Origin: Euptelea pleiosperma | Lineage: Eukaryota; Streptophyta; Magnoliopsida; Ranunculales; Eupteleaceae | Assembly (NCBI GenBank): GCA_035048495.1 | Contig: CM068548.1 | Location: 2,046,001 to 2,110,000, forward strand | Reading direction: 5' to 3' | DNA length: 64,000 nt | In this document: in pieces, positions 46,801 through 55,869 of the stretch | Layout: the number at the start of each line of letters is the position of its first letter | Position numbering within the stretch: position 1 is the stretch's first letter | Made by a program: the position numbers and the translations under genes | The notes under the pieces: generated by a model | Seen by the model: only the letters and a program-made list of their open reading frames with translations | What the model was told of the DNA's origin: nothing | Database searches by the model: none

Positions 46801-49800
46801 GTTTGCTACAATAGGGCTTCTTTAAGAAGCCTTGCTTCCTCTCAAAGAACTGTGCGGGACGACCATGAAGACTCCAGCAGGTCTCCCGAGTGTGGTGAAG
46901 CTTGCCACAATGATCACATCTGAGTCGATCATGATCATCAAGATCCACATCCTTCTTGGATGTGGGTTTGCTCCATTTCTGAGTGGCCAAGGCAAACTTC
47001 TCAGATAAAGGAACATCAGCATCTATCTTAGAGCTCATGGCTCTCCTCCTGCTGTCCTTGCTCTGGATGTAGGAGTAGACCTGTGCAATGGTCGACAACG
47101 GTGGATCTCTGCCCAAGATGTTGGCTCGAACCTGCTCATAGCTCTGGTCAAGCCGCCAAGAAACTCGAATATGCACCGCGCACAATCATCTTCCGGAACT
47201 CCATAGCATCCTTGGTACATGCAGGGGTATAGGTCTGGTAGTGATTTACCTCTTCCCACTTGCTGCGTAACGCAGCGTAATATGATCCCAAAAGAAGATC
47301 TCCTTACTTTAGATGTGCTACTTCCTGTTGAAGCTCATACATCCGAGCAAAATTCCCAGCCTGGGAATAGGTCTGAGATGCAGCGTCCCATATAACCTTG
47401 GCAGTCGGGAGAAAGAGGAAACATGTGCCGACCGATGGATGCATGGAGTGGAGCAGCCATGACATGACCATCAAGTTTTCAGCTTCCCACTTCTCAAACG
47501 TGGCCTCAGAGGAATCAGGTGTAGTGACGCGTCCAGTAATATAGGCGGCTATACCTCGTCCAGTGATGTACATCTTGGTAGATTGAGACCATGCAAAGTA
47601 GTTGGTCCAGTCGAGTTTCACCGTAGTGATCTGTAGGCCCGGGCTTTGATCACCATGACTTCCCAGACTGAGTGGGGCAACAATAATCTATGACTTAGTA
47701 GAGGATGACTCCTCAGATATACTCATGATAGTAGAGAAGATCTTTCTAAGGAATAAAGCAACTTGGACTGAGAAGAAGTCACCCAAACAACTGCTAGAGA
47801 GGTGCAAATCACCGATCCAGACCTTTTTGGAACAACTCCTTTAACGATTTTCTATTGGAGAAAAACCCACCCACATGAAACTTGCGAATAGTTCTAGAGA
47901 CCTAAAAAGGTTTTTAGATAGGTGCGGCTGCACTTGGGAGAGGTTATGGGCTCCTCTGAGACCTGCGGCTAGGTCCAGAGGGTCTTCTCTGATCTTCTGG
48001 AAGGGGCGGCTAGGTCCAAAGGGTCTTCTTTGACCTTCTGGAAAGGGGCGGCTAGACCTGGTGGCTCTTCTCCAACCTTTAAGAGTGGGCGGCTAGGCCT
48101 GGTAGCTCTTCTCCAAGCTTCTGGAGTGGGCGGCTAGGCCTGGAAGCACTTCTCCAACCTTTTGGAGTGGGCAGCTAGGGTTTCAGACTCTTCTAGAGCA
48201 TGCGGCTATTCCTGGGAGATGATCTCCTTCTTTGGCAAGTCCTTCGCAACGGATTCAACAATTCCTAGAGTTCTTCAGACCTTTAGGATTGAATCATGGT
48301 TACATAACCATGCTCTAATACCATATTGTAATCTTGGATCGTAACCAGAACAAGAGATTAGGGTTAGAGAGATGGAAGAGAGGAGAAGAGAAGAAGAATG
48401 GGGGAAGAGGAGAAATCGTGTAGAGCTTAGAATAGCCTACACAATTTCACCTAATATATATATTAAGTGAAGTTTACATATTACAAAGACCTCCCTGTAG
48501 AATATAATATATTACAAGTAGGTCCCTGACAACAAGAACTCCTCTCTAGGCAAACCGCACCTGTTAGAAACCCCTCCTGGTATTTTTCAAATCTTTGTTG
48601 GTGACTTTTGTGGATATTTGTGTGTTTCTGCAGATTAAGTGGTGATTTTTTAGGGTAATAATGAAGAACAAATCTAGTATCATGCTGCTTGGTGATGTTT
48701 TCAATGTCCAGATGACTTCCATCTAGCTCAATGGAAGTAATTATGTTCTTTGGGCCAAGCCTATTGAAGTGTTTTTACAACCAAAGAAAAATTGAAGTAT
48801 TTGCAGGAAAATCAGCCCGAATCTAAGGCGCAGGAGAATGCTTAAATTATGACCTAGTTATGGAATAGTATGGATTTTAAAATCAGTATTAATCTGGCGA
48901 GAATAACATCACTCGGACCCAAGGTTTGAAATTTAGTTTCGGACGAATGTCTCGGTCAAGTGAAAAACAGACAAACTCTGAAACAAAACGAAACATTCAC
49001 GAAGCATTGAAAAAATGATGAAACAACAAAATTTCCGAAACATTCCCAAAACCATGAAATCATATATGTTTTTTTATTGTATTGGATTGTATCATAATGT
49101 CTTAGTTTGTCTCGGTGAAACCAACTGAAATATTACGAAACATTCCAAAACATAACAAAACGAATCAAAACATACGACATGCAATGTTTCGTTTCAATTC
49201 TCTTAAATTTCGAAATGTTTCATACGAAAAATTCCGAAATTTGTCTAAGAATCACGTTCTCCTTTTGGACCTCTTCAACGTGCTTCTTCTGCTCAGCTAG
49301 TTCTCTCTTGAGTTCCTCGATGCCTACTTGGAGGTCCTGAGGAGTGGGTGGTGCTAGATCAAAAGCCGTAGGATTCAAGGTGTCTCCTCGTTCTCTTCTC
49401 GTTTGAACCATGATGATAGTACTTGTGGTCGTTTCCCACAGACGACGCCAAAAGATGTGGGAAAATTTTCTCTTCACCGAACAATCCTTGAGGTCGGGTG
49501 GGCTTGAACTCTCCACGATCTGGACATCGGAGAGGGGAAGGGGGTCTGCAATTAACTCTTCGATGCTCAAGTAACAAGCAGGAAGCGATCAGCAGGTATA
49601 GAGGAAATTAGTTAACTCTAGTAGAGATTTGATGATCATACCTTTACCTTCAACCTATATTTATAGGTTGATAGAAGAGTCTTACCTTTGGAAGGATGGA
49701 TACTCCTTTTAGGAATTTCCATCCTTGACTCCGAGTCTAAGGAAATCCCCATCTCTGATCTTATTTGAAAAGATCTGTCTGTGAGGCCTCTTAGGATTGA

Positions 49801-52800
49801 GGGGCCTTTCGTCCATATCAGAGATGAGGTTGGAAAATTCCCTGTTTAGTCGAGAGAGATGAGCTGTCACGCCGCAAGGTGTACGGCGATCTCCCAATTA
49901 GTAATTATGATGACATGGCAAGATCCAAGCCTTGCTAGCATTATCACAACTGACAGGGGTTTTGCCTCTTCAGAAAAAGTGAAAATTTACCTTTGATGAG
50001 GTACCCATGCGAGTGTATATGTTCTGATAAGGATGAACATTGGCTACATGCTAATCCACACGTGGGTGAATTAATTATGAGATGCCATGCGAGTGTATAT
50101 GTTCTGATAAGGATGAACGTTGGCTACATGCTAATCCACACGTGGGTGAATTAATTATGAGATGCCACGTGTACCGTCAGGGTGAGGCGGTCAAATATGG
50201 TATCCACACCAGGCATTCATTCCTTTATTAATAAGATAAGGTGTATTGACCAAAGCACCTACAGGCAATAGTTGGGGTATTTCAACTGTTTGAATTTTCA
50301 TTACATGTAAGATTATTTTGATACCAAAGTTTAGAACTGTAAAATGGAATAAAAATCCTCTTTTCATCGGTTAAAATACATTGTCATAAGTTCGATCAAA
50401 TCCTGTTGTTGGAATAGCCCAATCAAGTAGTATGAAGATCTAGATTCATTTGCAAAAAGAATTTGTTCTACCAAAGGTGCAGTGATGAACAAAGACTGTT
50501 GAAACTTATTGTGGATAGATCTTGAGTCAGAGAATGATTGAAGTATGCATGTGATGAAGGAAGATGTCTTACATCGGAAAGGAAGAACAGAGAATTATAC
50601 AGCAAATCAAACAAAATCTTAATGAAAAGCTGTCATAAATTATGTCTAAAGTGATGGAGAATCACACTATTTCTGATGACATCAATCAATTGATCAGAAG
50701 AATAAGCTTGTTAGGATAAGATTCGATCCTTCTATACATAGAAAACTAATAAATTTGAGACTGAAAAGGAACCCTAGCTCCCTGGAAGTAAATACTTGTG
50801 CTTAAGGATAAACTTACAGGATCTGGCCTTCTCGTCACTTTCAATATTGGGCCATCAGTTTTGCTGTCCTCTGGAGCATGTGCAGCAGTTGTTTTAGGCA
50901 ATGTTCCATTCGAATCATCAGGCTTGACCTTCTTAGGAGGGTCCTTGTCCTGCCCAAGAGAATTTTTGACACGTTTCGAATTTGTTTCATTTTCAAAAGC
51001 ACTGCCAGTTGTTCCTGAAACCTTCACGGCATCCTCATCAGAATCAATTCTTAGCTTCTTATGTACATTACTCCCATTCTTGTCTTTATCATGTACGAAC
51101 AAAGAGATGTTAGGCTGCAGTTCCTCAGACGATTTAACGAAACTATCAAGCCTTGTTTTTTTGGAAGGCCTTTTGTCCAACGTACTCAGATCCATAACTG
51201 AATTCAGATTCTCTTCAACTTCAACCCGACTATCAGAATAAGTTCTCAGTTTTGGTATGGCCTTTTCGTCTAAAACATGTTCCGCTTCAACGTTAGCAGT
51301 TGCAATTTCCTTTGCCTCTGCAACTGTAACAAAACTAAGATTATCTCCAGGTAAAGATAACTGTTTAACTAATGAAGCGTTCAAGTCTACATCTTCCTTT
51401 GCCACTGACTGGACCGGCTTGTCATCTGTCATTAGATTTTCAAGTGCTCCCAGTGAGTTTAATTTGGAAGGCAGTTGTGACAGCTGATTACTTGCTACTA
51501 CTTTCCCATTTTGTTCTTTCCTTTCTGCGTCAAGTTTAGGAATATCACTGGACTTTTGACCCTCTTTTCTGTTAAATATGAACTTAACTGTAACAGTCAC
51601 CACAAGCTTATAAGATATTAAAAATATCACAACAGTAGTTATCCATTGGAGACGGACTTATGGAAATGTTCATGATAGGAAGTACACATACCTTCAACTC
51701 CAGCAACTTCCTCGACTATTTTATCTGATATTGTACAATTTCCAACATTAAATGTTCGATAGAAAATGAAGTCAGCCATTTCAAGTTCTTCCTCAGAAGG
51801 TTGTGAATTTCGGTTGTCTTTTGATGTGCAGACAACATTGCATTTGCCAGCAATTGCTTCCTGAGTTGATGTAAGGAAATATTAAATAAGCATGAGTACA
51901 TCAAGAAATGAAGTCTATCAGAGACACAAATCATTAGAAAAATTTAAATTTTCCAATGAAATGAGAAGTATAACAAATATGATCTAAGAACAACCATGTA
52001 AAATATTTCGGCAGTGATGAAGCTTTCAGGAAATATGAGAGTATTTTACATATTATTTTAGGAACCTTTCAGATAAAAGAATGAGAATGTCACACTAATT
52101 GAACTTACAAAAATGATGATTCAGCAATTCAAAATATTGATTTACATAAGAAGTACAAAGATTATCGAAAACATTTAAATATTTCAACAATTATCAACAC
52201 AGTACTAAAATTAACTCCACTTGCATGTATCTGAATTCATGATTTTGACTCATGCTAGGATGTTCTCTGCATCATAACTCGGGTGCAGTGATAAGTGAGT
52301 AGGAGTTGGGAAGCAACGCACTGCAACAACACCCAATTGCGGTGAAAATTAGGCAACAGTTCTCACACCAGGTTGGATGTGTAGGCAAAAAAAACTAGTC
52401 CAAGAAAGTAGGAATCGTTTAGCCACTTGAAATTTAGGGACTTTAAAAAGTAAAGAGTGAGGAATTGGATGATACATTCAAAAGGGGAGTTAATATAAGA
52501 TGCCTACCAGAGACTAAATATACGGGAGGTGAAGCCCAAGGCCTTGGAGAGGGCTACAAGCTTTTCTACAAAGGAGATAACAATGCTGGAAATGGGGTAG
52601 TATTGTTGTAGACAACTACTTGATAGATGGTATTTTAAGTGTTGATAGGAAGATGCAATAGGCTTGTGTCAATTAAACTAGTCTTAGAAGAGAAGATATT
52701 GTTATTAGCATTTATGCACCCCAAGTAGGACTAGATAAGAGCTATAAGGCCCGGATACGTACATGGACACGGATATGGGATGCGGGGATATGACTCGATA

Positions 52801-55800
52801 TTTTCTAAAATCTAAGACATGGATACGGGTATGTGTATCCTATTCTATGACACGGATACAGATACGAGTATCCATTCGATTTTTCTTAAATTTAAGATCC
52901 ATATATGATTTATCTTATCTGATATGTTAGTAATGATTTATGAAATACTTACTTTATAATTGAGTTTGTTATTCTAAATGCACAGCAACAATCATCGACT
53001 TTGTTTTTGAAGTCTCTTGTGAAAGATTTGAAGTTCAAATCATGGTTTAAAAAACGGTCGTTATAACGGATTCGGACCTCCCCCATTACGTTATGTACCG
53101 TTAAAATGCTCTAAAAATAACGGCCGTTATTTTCTGTTATAACAAATATAACGACCGTTATTTTCTGGAATTTTTTGTGAAAAAAACGGCCGTTGTTTCC
53201 CTTTTTTTCCATTATTTTTTATTTTTTCAAATTTGAAATTTCAAAATTTGAATTTCAAAGCCATTTTTTCCGTTATTTTCCGTTTTTGGCCCTAAGCGTT
53301 ACAATTCGTTATAACGGAAAAAACGGTAACGCCCCCAGTCCGTTATACCGTTATAACGGCCCCTTTTAAACCTTGGTTCAAATGAATGAAAAATACAAAG
53401 AACATTTCATTTTTTTCTAGGTTTTATGTTAAAAACAAAAAATCGAAAGGTAAAAATACTTGGATACATTTTCAACCGTTTCCTGTACCTGTATCCGCGT
53501 CATGTCGTATCAATACTGGTACGATGGCCATGTATAGGTATCTGGGTATCATAGGATGAGAGTATAAAGAGACTATTTTAAGAAAATATGGATAAATTAG
53601 TACATAGATTTTCTGATGGAGAGAAGACATTTATAGGAGACATGAATGGATATGTAAGGAAAGACAATAGAGGTTATGAGACAGAGCATGAAGGATAAGG
53701 CTCTGGAGACAATTAAGATGGCGGTTGCAATCCTTGAGTTTACCATAGCATATGATCTGATATTAGCAAATACTTATGTTAGGAAGAGAGATGAAGATCT
53801 AGTAACTGTCAAGATTGGAGCGATTAGAAGTCGGATAGACTTTTTTCTTTCTAGAAGGATCATGTGATGTGCAAGAGTTGACTACGCAACATAGGCTAAT
53901 GATTATAGATGTTCGCATTAAAAGATGTAAAGATAAGGATTGAAAGTAAAAGGGGTCCAAAAACTAACTGGTAGAACTCATAAGGAGATAAAGTAGTGTC
54001 TTTTAGAAATAATTGATAGAGGAAAAATAAAATATAGATGCAAAATCTATAGTACAATGAAATGACTAGTTGTATTAAAAAAGGCAAATATAAGTACTTA
54101 GAGAACCTAACGAAAACAGTCACTCACAAAAAGAAACTTGGTGGTGAAATGAGTAGGTATAAAAAGTGATTAAAGAGAAAGTTATGTTATAAGACTTGGC
54201 AACAAACTAAAAATGAGGAAAAAACTTTGAAGAATATGTGCTCCAAAGGAAATAAAGAAAGTGGTAAGGCACATATGGTGTATGATGACTTCCACAATTG
54301 GTTGAAGGGACTGAGAGAAAGATTAAAATAAACTTGTAAAAATGAGAGAGAGGAAAACAAAGGACATAAATCAAGTTGGATGCATTAAATGCGAAGACCA
54401 GAGAATCTTGGTTAGGTACGAGGAGATTAAGGAGTGATGGAGGAGTTATTTTTAGAAATTTTAAATGAGGATCTACATAAAGAGCTTAGATTTAGTAGGA
54501 GATGCTACTCCTAAAGAGACCAGAGGGTGTATAAACTCTCGTAAGATTAGGGTTATAGAAGTAAAAGAAGTTTTGGCTAAGATGAAGATGGAAAGGCTCT
54601 AGGCCACATGATATTCCAATAGAGGTTTGGAACTTGGAAGTGCATGAAAGAAATTAAACTATGCTGGTTAACTTTGAAGACTACGAAAATGCTAGACGAG
54701 TGGAAGAGAAGTATTATGGTACCCATTTACAAGAATAAGGGAGATGTACAAAATTGCACTAACTATCAAGGATAAAACTTATGAGCTACAGTATGAAATT
54801 ATGAGAGAGAGTCATAGAGAAAAGATTAAGAAAAGAAATAAAATATCTTCATACTCAGACAACTAATGTAAGAGTTTCGAACATAGAGGAAGAATTTACA
54901 CATGATTTTTATTGATTTAAAGAAAAAGCATATGATAAAATTACTAGAGAGCTAATTTGATAAGTTTTTGTTAAAAAGAAAAAGAAAAAGGAGTCTGAAG
55001 TGATAATATTGATATATTAAGGACATGTATGCTAGAGCAGTAACTAGTATGAGAACAGTTGGTGGTGACTGGTGAGACATGTGAGTTTCCAGTTACAATG
55101 GATTTGCACCAGGGATTGGCACTTTTGGTATATGTTATTCACAGATGATGTAATATTGATTGATGAGACTAGAGAGGAGCAAATGCAAAATTAAAACTAT
55201 GGAAGGAAACTTTAGAAACTAAGGGTTTTAAAATCAGGAAGACTCGGTGCAACTTTAACTACTACACTTATAGGGTAATCCATGTTCATTTGGTAAGTTG
55301 AGAAAATCTAAAGAAGAATAAAAGAATTTTCACTCAAACACATGAACAGTGTGATTACAGAATAATTTACAAGAAAAAATGGTTGAAGGCACCTACAGAT
55401 AGAACCAGAGTAAATGAGAAAATAAAAAGATAAAATGGAGTTGATCCAAGAATATAATTACCAGAGGATTAACATTGGCAAGGCCAACACCTTCACCAGA
55501 CGCCAAAAATATTTCATTTTCGAGTGTTAGATCATCTCCAAGCCAATTCTGAATTTCAACATGGCGGAAAAACCATAGGACCTTTACTTTCTTTTTATAT
55601 TCTAGTTGTTCCCATATTTTTACTAGTTTACCAATATATGGCTCAGGCTCACCTTCCTTGTAAATATATACACAATCATAAAGAAAGTATTCCACACCAT
55701 CATAAGTAAAAGATTCATAAAATTGGACCTCTTTCTTTTTTCCACCAACTCCTCTCTTTTTACCCCAGTTAAAATCATAATTCTCTACTTCAGGCACTTT

Positions 55801-55824
55801 TCTTGAATGTGTCATAGCTGGCAT
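31834..55824 (-). CDS. ASI1: ANTI-SILENCING 1 (ASI1/IBM2/SG1), BAH and RRM protein, gene span
   Basis: Nine minus-strand coding exons (listed separately) join with matching phases and GT-AG borders to about 613 codons. The protein has an N-terminal BAH domain (about residues 13-178, [20 protein letters not shown]), a polar low-complexity middle (178-434) ending LKVTRRPDP, an RRM (about 448-535; RNP2 [11 protein letters not shown]1 QAFVIFK) and a conserved tail ([14 protein letters not shown]). In Arabidopsis this nuclear protein binds chromatin and RNA, works with AIPP1 and EDM2, and promotes distal polyadenylation of genes with heterochromatic introns. A short segment usual between the middle region and PWEERM was not found, so one small exon may be missed. 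The start is the first in-frame ATG after a splice acceptor, so a non-coding first exon is implied. Introns of 3.6, 12.6 and 4.8 kb are packed with TEs. No stop or frameshift was seen in any exon. Confidence 0.92.
32007..32123 (-). CDS. ASI1: ASI1 coding exon 8: conserved tail
   Basis: 39 codons from acceptor GCCTCCAG to donor TTTAAG then GTTCCA. It encodes [20 protein letters not shown] then [13 protein letters not shown], the most conserved C-terminal signature of this family. Confidence 0.9.
32221..32329 (-). CDS. ASI1: ASI1 coding exon 7
   Basis: Acceptor ATTCGCAG, donor ATG then GTGTGG. It completes the split Arg codon and encodes [20 protein letters not shown] then [16 protein letters not shown]. 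Confidence 0.9.
32903..32993 (-). CDS. ASI1: ASI1 coding exon 6: RRM RNP1
   Basis: Acceptor TTTCGTAG, donor GGGAG then GTATGC. It encodes [20 protein letters not shown] then [10 protein letters not shown], which carries the RNP1 strand. Confidence 0.92.
33207..33285 (-). CDS. ASI1: ASI1 coding exon 5: RRM middle
   Basis: 79 bases between acceptor ATTTCTCAG and donor TCTG then GTATGA. It encodes [20 protein letters not shown] then NSSPHS, continuing STEVE of the previous exon in phase, and leaves one base. Confidence 0.92.
33702..36491 (+). pseudogene. hAT transposase (DUF659 and hAT C-terminal dimerisation domain), broken
   Basis: The first frame (33702-34213) is an N-terminal linker. After a frameshift near 34200 comes [20 protein letters not shown] and DUF659 motifs [37 protein letters not shown] and [15 protein letters not shown] (34206-34925). 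Stops near 34923, 35001 and 35230 interrupt the middle. From 35697 the dimerisation domain is intact: [20 protein letters not shown] then [16 protein letters not shown] Gly/Asp-rich tail follows to a TAG at 36491. The RNase-H-like catalytic core is therefore split by stops and the element is inactive. Confidence 0.86.
36495..36800 (+). repeat. Three 102-bp (34-codon) coding tandem repeats after the hAT transposase stop
   Basis: Units begin CCTTATGGAT at 36495, 36597 and 36699. In the transposase frame each reads [20 protein letters not shown] then [14 protein letters not shown] with small changes. The frame continues beyond the TAG at 36491 to a stop near 36870 (ending YQYGQ), so the repeats were probably the original C-terminus. 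Confidence 0.85.
37345..37412. repeat. Short foldback, copy 1
   Basis: GGGCTATTTTTGGTGA and TCACCAAAAACCAGCCC face each other across a centre containing CATCCATGGTGAGGAGATCATC. It is followed by TTGACTCATCTCCATGCGGG. The same foldback and flank type recur at 57184-57247 and 57359-57415. Confidence 0.75.
37413..38133. other. ASI1 intron sequence without recognised elements
   Basis: AT-rich sequence with no conserved coding signal, between the foldback and ASI1 coding exon 4. Confidence 0.4.
38134..38226 (-). CDS. ASI1: ASI1 coding exon 4: RRM start with RNP2
   Basis: Exactly 31 codons, [20 protein letters not shown] and on to TSTEVE, between acceptor CATTTTCAG and donor GAG then GTAACA. It is isolated by a 12.6-kb intron upstream and a 4.8-kb intron downstream. 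Confidence 0.92.
38227..39146. other. ASI1 intron sequence without recognised elements
   Basis: Start of the 12.6-kb intron in + coordinates. No coding signal was seen. Confidence 0.4.
39157..39595 (-). mobile_element. 5'-truncated L1-type LINE insertion, about 439 bp
   Basis: The minus strand encodes the end of an L1 ORF2 ([20 protein letters not shown]) and finishes with a poly(A) tail next to 39157. Near-identical CAATGTTTTT duplications flank it at 39147-39156 and 39596-39605. It lies in sense orientation in the ASI1 12.6-kb intron. Confidence 0.85.
39606..40745 (+). mobile_element. LTR retrotransposon debris with a primer-site-like motif
   Basis: Around 40626 AGGTATCAAAGC resembles a degenerate tRNA-Met primer site. 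The 300 bases before it, with a CT microsatellite near 40483-40498, could be an LTR end. No coding sequence is attached. It is followed by the target duplication of the solo LTR at 40741. The left half (39606-40300) shows nothing recognisable. Confidence 0.4.
40746..42431 (+). mobile_element. Solo LTR, 1,686 bp, of the ATCGAT-array family
   Basis: It starts TGTAATGAATATTTTC, ends GGTTATTTCA, and is flanked by identical ATTAG duplications at 40741-40745 and 42432-42436. No internal sequence is present, so the element was removed by LTR-LTR recombination. It aligns with the LTR at 16373-17799. A TATA box (TATAAATA) lies at 41579-41586, downstream of an expanded array of ATCGATTGG motifs. Confidence 0.9.
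41090..41495. repeat. Array of about 15 CAATCGATTGGA-type motifs in LTR U3
   Basis: Exact or one-to-two-mismatch copies of AATCGATTGG occur about fifteen times in 400 bp. Within it, a longer unit (AAAATCGATTGGAGTCTRYG, then AGACAGAACATGATCA) is tandemly repeated three times. The related LTR at 16.4 kb has only five copies. Confidence 0.88.
42437..43169 (+). mobile_element. 5' LTR end, primer site and leader of a + strand copia element
   Basis: The LTR end ATGAACTAACA (to 42626) is followed by TGGTATCAAAGC (42627-42638), a tRNA-Met primer site with one mismatch, then a leader with repeated AAACCGCA and CTCCTG blocks. The nested minus-strand copia interrupts it at 43170. Its continuation is at 48540-48935. 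Confidence 0.7.
43390..44823 (-). pseudogene. Nested copia reverse transcriptase and RNase H
   Basis: RT pieces are [20 protein letters not shown] and [20 protein letters not shown] (44521-44823), then [18 protein letters not shown] and the catalytic block reading YVNDILVT, where the first catalytic Asp of YVDD is Asn. RNase H shows [17 protein letters not shown] and [13 protein letters not shown], then after a stop [20 protein letters not shown] and QVADVLTK. The YVND change would inactivate RT by itself. Confidence 0.88.
45348..46560 (-). pseudogene. Nested copia protease and integrase
   Basis: Protease [18 protein letters not shown] (near 46560) and [15 protein letters not shown] come first, then integrase zinc region [10 protein letters not shown] with [10 protein letters not shown], core [20 protein letters not shown] and [14 protein letters not shown] (45886-46173). 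After a shift, [20 protein letters not shown] and [14 protein letters not shown] follow (45348-45797). Frames change at least three times. Confidence 0.85.
46560..47726 (-). pseudogene. Nested copia Gag
   Basis: It starts [12 protein letters not shown], meets a stop soon after, then continues [40 protein letters not shown] and [17 protein letters not shown] in changing frames, then [18 protein letters not shown] and one knuckle [19 protein letters not shown], whose usual Gly-His pair is altered to His-His. At least two frameshifts separate the pieces. Confidence 0.85.
47965..48180. repeat. 41-bp minisatellite in the leader of the nested copia
   Basis: GCGGCTAG or a one-base variant starts units at 47965, 48006, 48047, 48089, 48130 and 48171 (spacing 41, 41, 42, 41, 41). 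Each unit continues with CTCTTCTCCAACCTT-like sequence. It lies between the primer-binding site and the Gag start. Confidence 0.9.
48540..48935 (+). pseudogene. Gag start of the interrupted + strand copia
   Basis: Readable copia Gag text includes [20 protein letters not shown] and [13 protein letters not shown], broken by stops. It continues the leader at 42639-43169 and ends where hAT-like repeat sequence begins near 48918. Confidence 0.65.
48918..49245. repeat. hAT-MITE-like repeat rich in CGAAAC motifs
   Basis: It begins CAAGGTTTGAAATTTAGTTTCGG, a start like those of the hAT-type MITEs at 53041 and 58258, and is full of CGAAACAT variants in both orientations, similar to the 3' tail of the hAT remnant at 37.2 kb. 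The right end is not clear. Confidence 0.5.
49246..50230 (-). mobile_element. LTR and Gag start of a Ty3/gypsy-type fragment
   Basis: On the minus strand, LTR-like sequence ends near 49456 (CCCACATC), followed by TTTTGGCGTCGTCTGTGGGA. That resembles the primer site and leader start common after LTRs of plant gypsy elements. Then comes a frame with [20 protein letters not shown] and the coiled-coil [20 protein letters not shown] (49246-49410). The rest of the element is gone. An 80-bp tandem duplication lies in the LTR-like part. Confidence 0.6.
50005..50164. repeat. Two 80-bp tandem units
   Basis: The unit starting CCATGCGAGTGTATATG occurs at 50005 and again at 50085, nearly identical, followed by CCACGTG. 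Near-identity implies a recent duplication. Confidence 0.92.
50231..50817. other. ASI1 intron sequence without recognised elements
   Basis: AT-rich, with no coding signal on either strand; it leads from the gypsy fragment to the donor of ASI1 coding exon 3. Confidence 0.4.
50818..51587 (-). CDS. ASI1: ASI1 coding exon 3: linker region
   Basis: It starts after acceptor GTTACAG and completes the codon for [10 protein letters not shown]. It encodes a Ser/Asp/Lys-rich linker with basic clusters ([21 protein letters not shown]) that could act as nuclear localisation signals, and ends LKVTRRPDP at donor GTAAGT. The 104-base intron before it (51588-51691) is the only compact one in this half of the gene. 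A + strand ORF opposite is a shadow. Confidence 0.9.
51692..51860 (-). CDS. ASI1: ASI1 coding exon 2: BAH domain, second part
   Basis: It runs from acceptor ACTCAG to donor GAAG then GTATGT. It encodes [14 protein letters not shown] and [18 protein letters not shown] and leaves one base for the next exon. Confidence 0.92.
52746..53566. mobile_element. Non-autonomous insertion with CGGATAC repeats inside the RTE LINE
   Basis: The LINE coding text breaks at 52746 and resumes near 53567 with a short overlap (about TATAAG), consistent with an insertion. The inserted DNA has many copies of ACACGGATAC or GGTATCTG in both orientations, as in a MITE with palindromic arms. A second, hAT-type MITE is nested in it. 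Confidence 0.6.
53041..53375. mobile_element. hAT-type MITE, 335 bp, with a perfect 8-bp target duplication
   Basis: Ends CATGGTTTAAAA and TTTTAAACCTTG are inverted repeats, and GTTCAAAT flanks both sides (53033-53040 and 53376-53383). The interior is highly palindromic with repeated CCGTTATAACGG and AACGGCCGTT. Confidence 0.9.
55462..55824 (-). CDS. ASI1: ASI1 first coding exon: BAH domain, first part
   Basis: 121 codons from the ATG to NVNPL, ending at donor CTG then GTAATT. The exon itself begins at 55869 after acceptor TTTTGTTTCAG, leaving 45 bases of 5' UTR. It contains [20 protein letters not shown] and [18 protein letters not shown], typical of the ASI1 BAH domain. Confidence 0.93.
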
Positions 55825-55869
55825 ATCTCTCGAAAGTAGACAAGAGTCAAGGTCAATGTATTAGAGAAC

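Larger units (their letters stand above)
43175..48534 (-). mobile_element. Nested Ty1/copia element, 5,360 bp, complete with both LTRs but inactive
   Basis: The 3' LTR (43175-43382, 208 bp) and 5' LTR (48324-48534, 211 bp) run TG...CA on the + strand (TGAAGTAATC to CCTGACAACA). Identical AGAAC duplications lie at 43170-43174 and 48535-48539. The primer site on the minus strand, TGGTATTAGAGC, lies at about 48312-48323 and a polypurine tract adjoins the 3' LTR. All copia domains are present but broken. It is inserted in the leader of another copia, within the ASI1 12.6-kb intron, in the sense orientation. Confidence 0.92.
52560..55310 (+). pseudogene. RTE-type LINE remnant in the first large ASI1 intron
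   Basis: Endonuclease text comes first ([13 protein letters not shown] near 52670), then after a nested insertion the typical RTE strings [16 protein letters not shown] (53640-53690), [20 protein letters not shown] and [11 protein letters not shown] (53740-53860). RT follows near 54680-55180 ([26 protein letters not shown], and a [12 protein letters not shown] block). Stops and shifts are frequent throughout. It lies antisense to ASI1. Confidence 0.75.

Noticed and set aside
47965..48180. 41-bp repeats considered as a CRISPR-like array
   Set aside because: There are no spacers between units and they lie in a copia leader in a plant genome.
50798..51487. + strand ORFs opposite ASI1 coding exon 3
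   Set aside because: The minus strand encodes the ASI1 linker with matching splice phases; the + frames have no recognised content.
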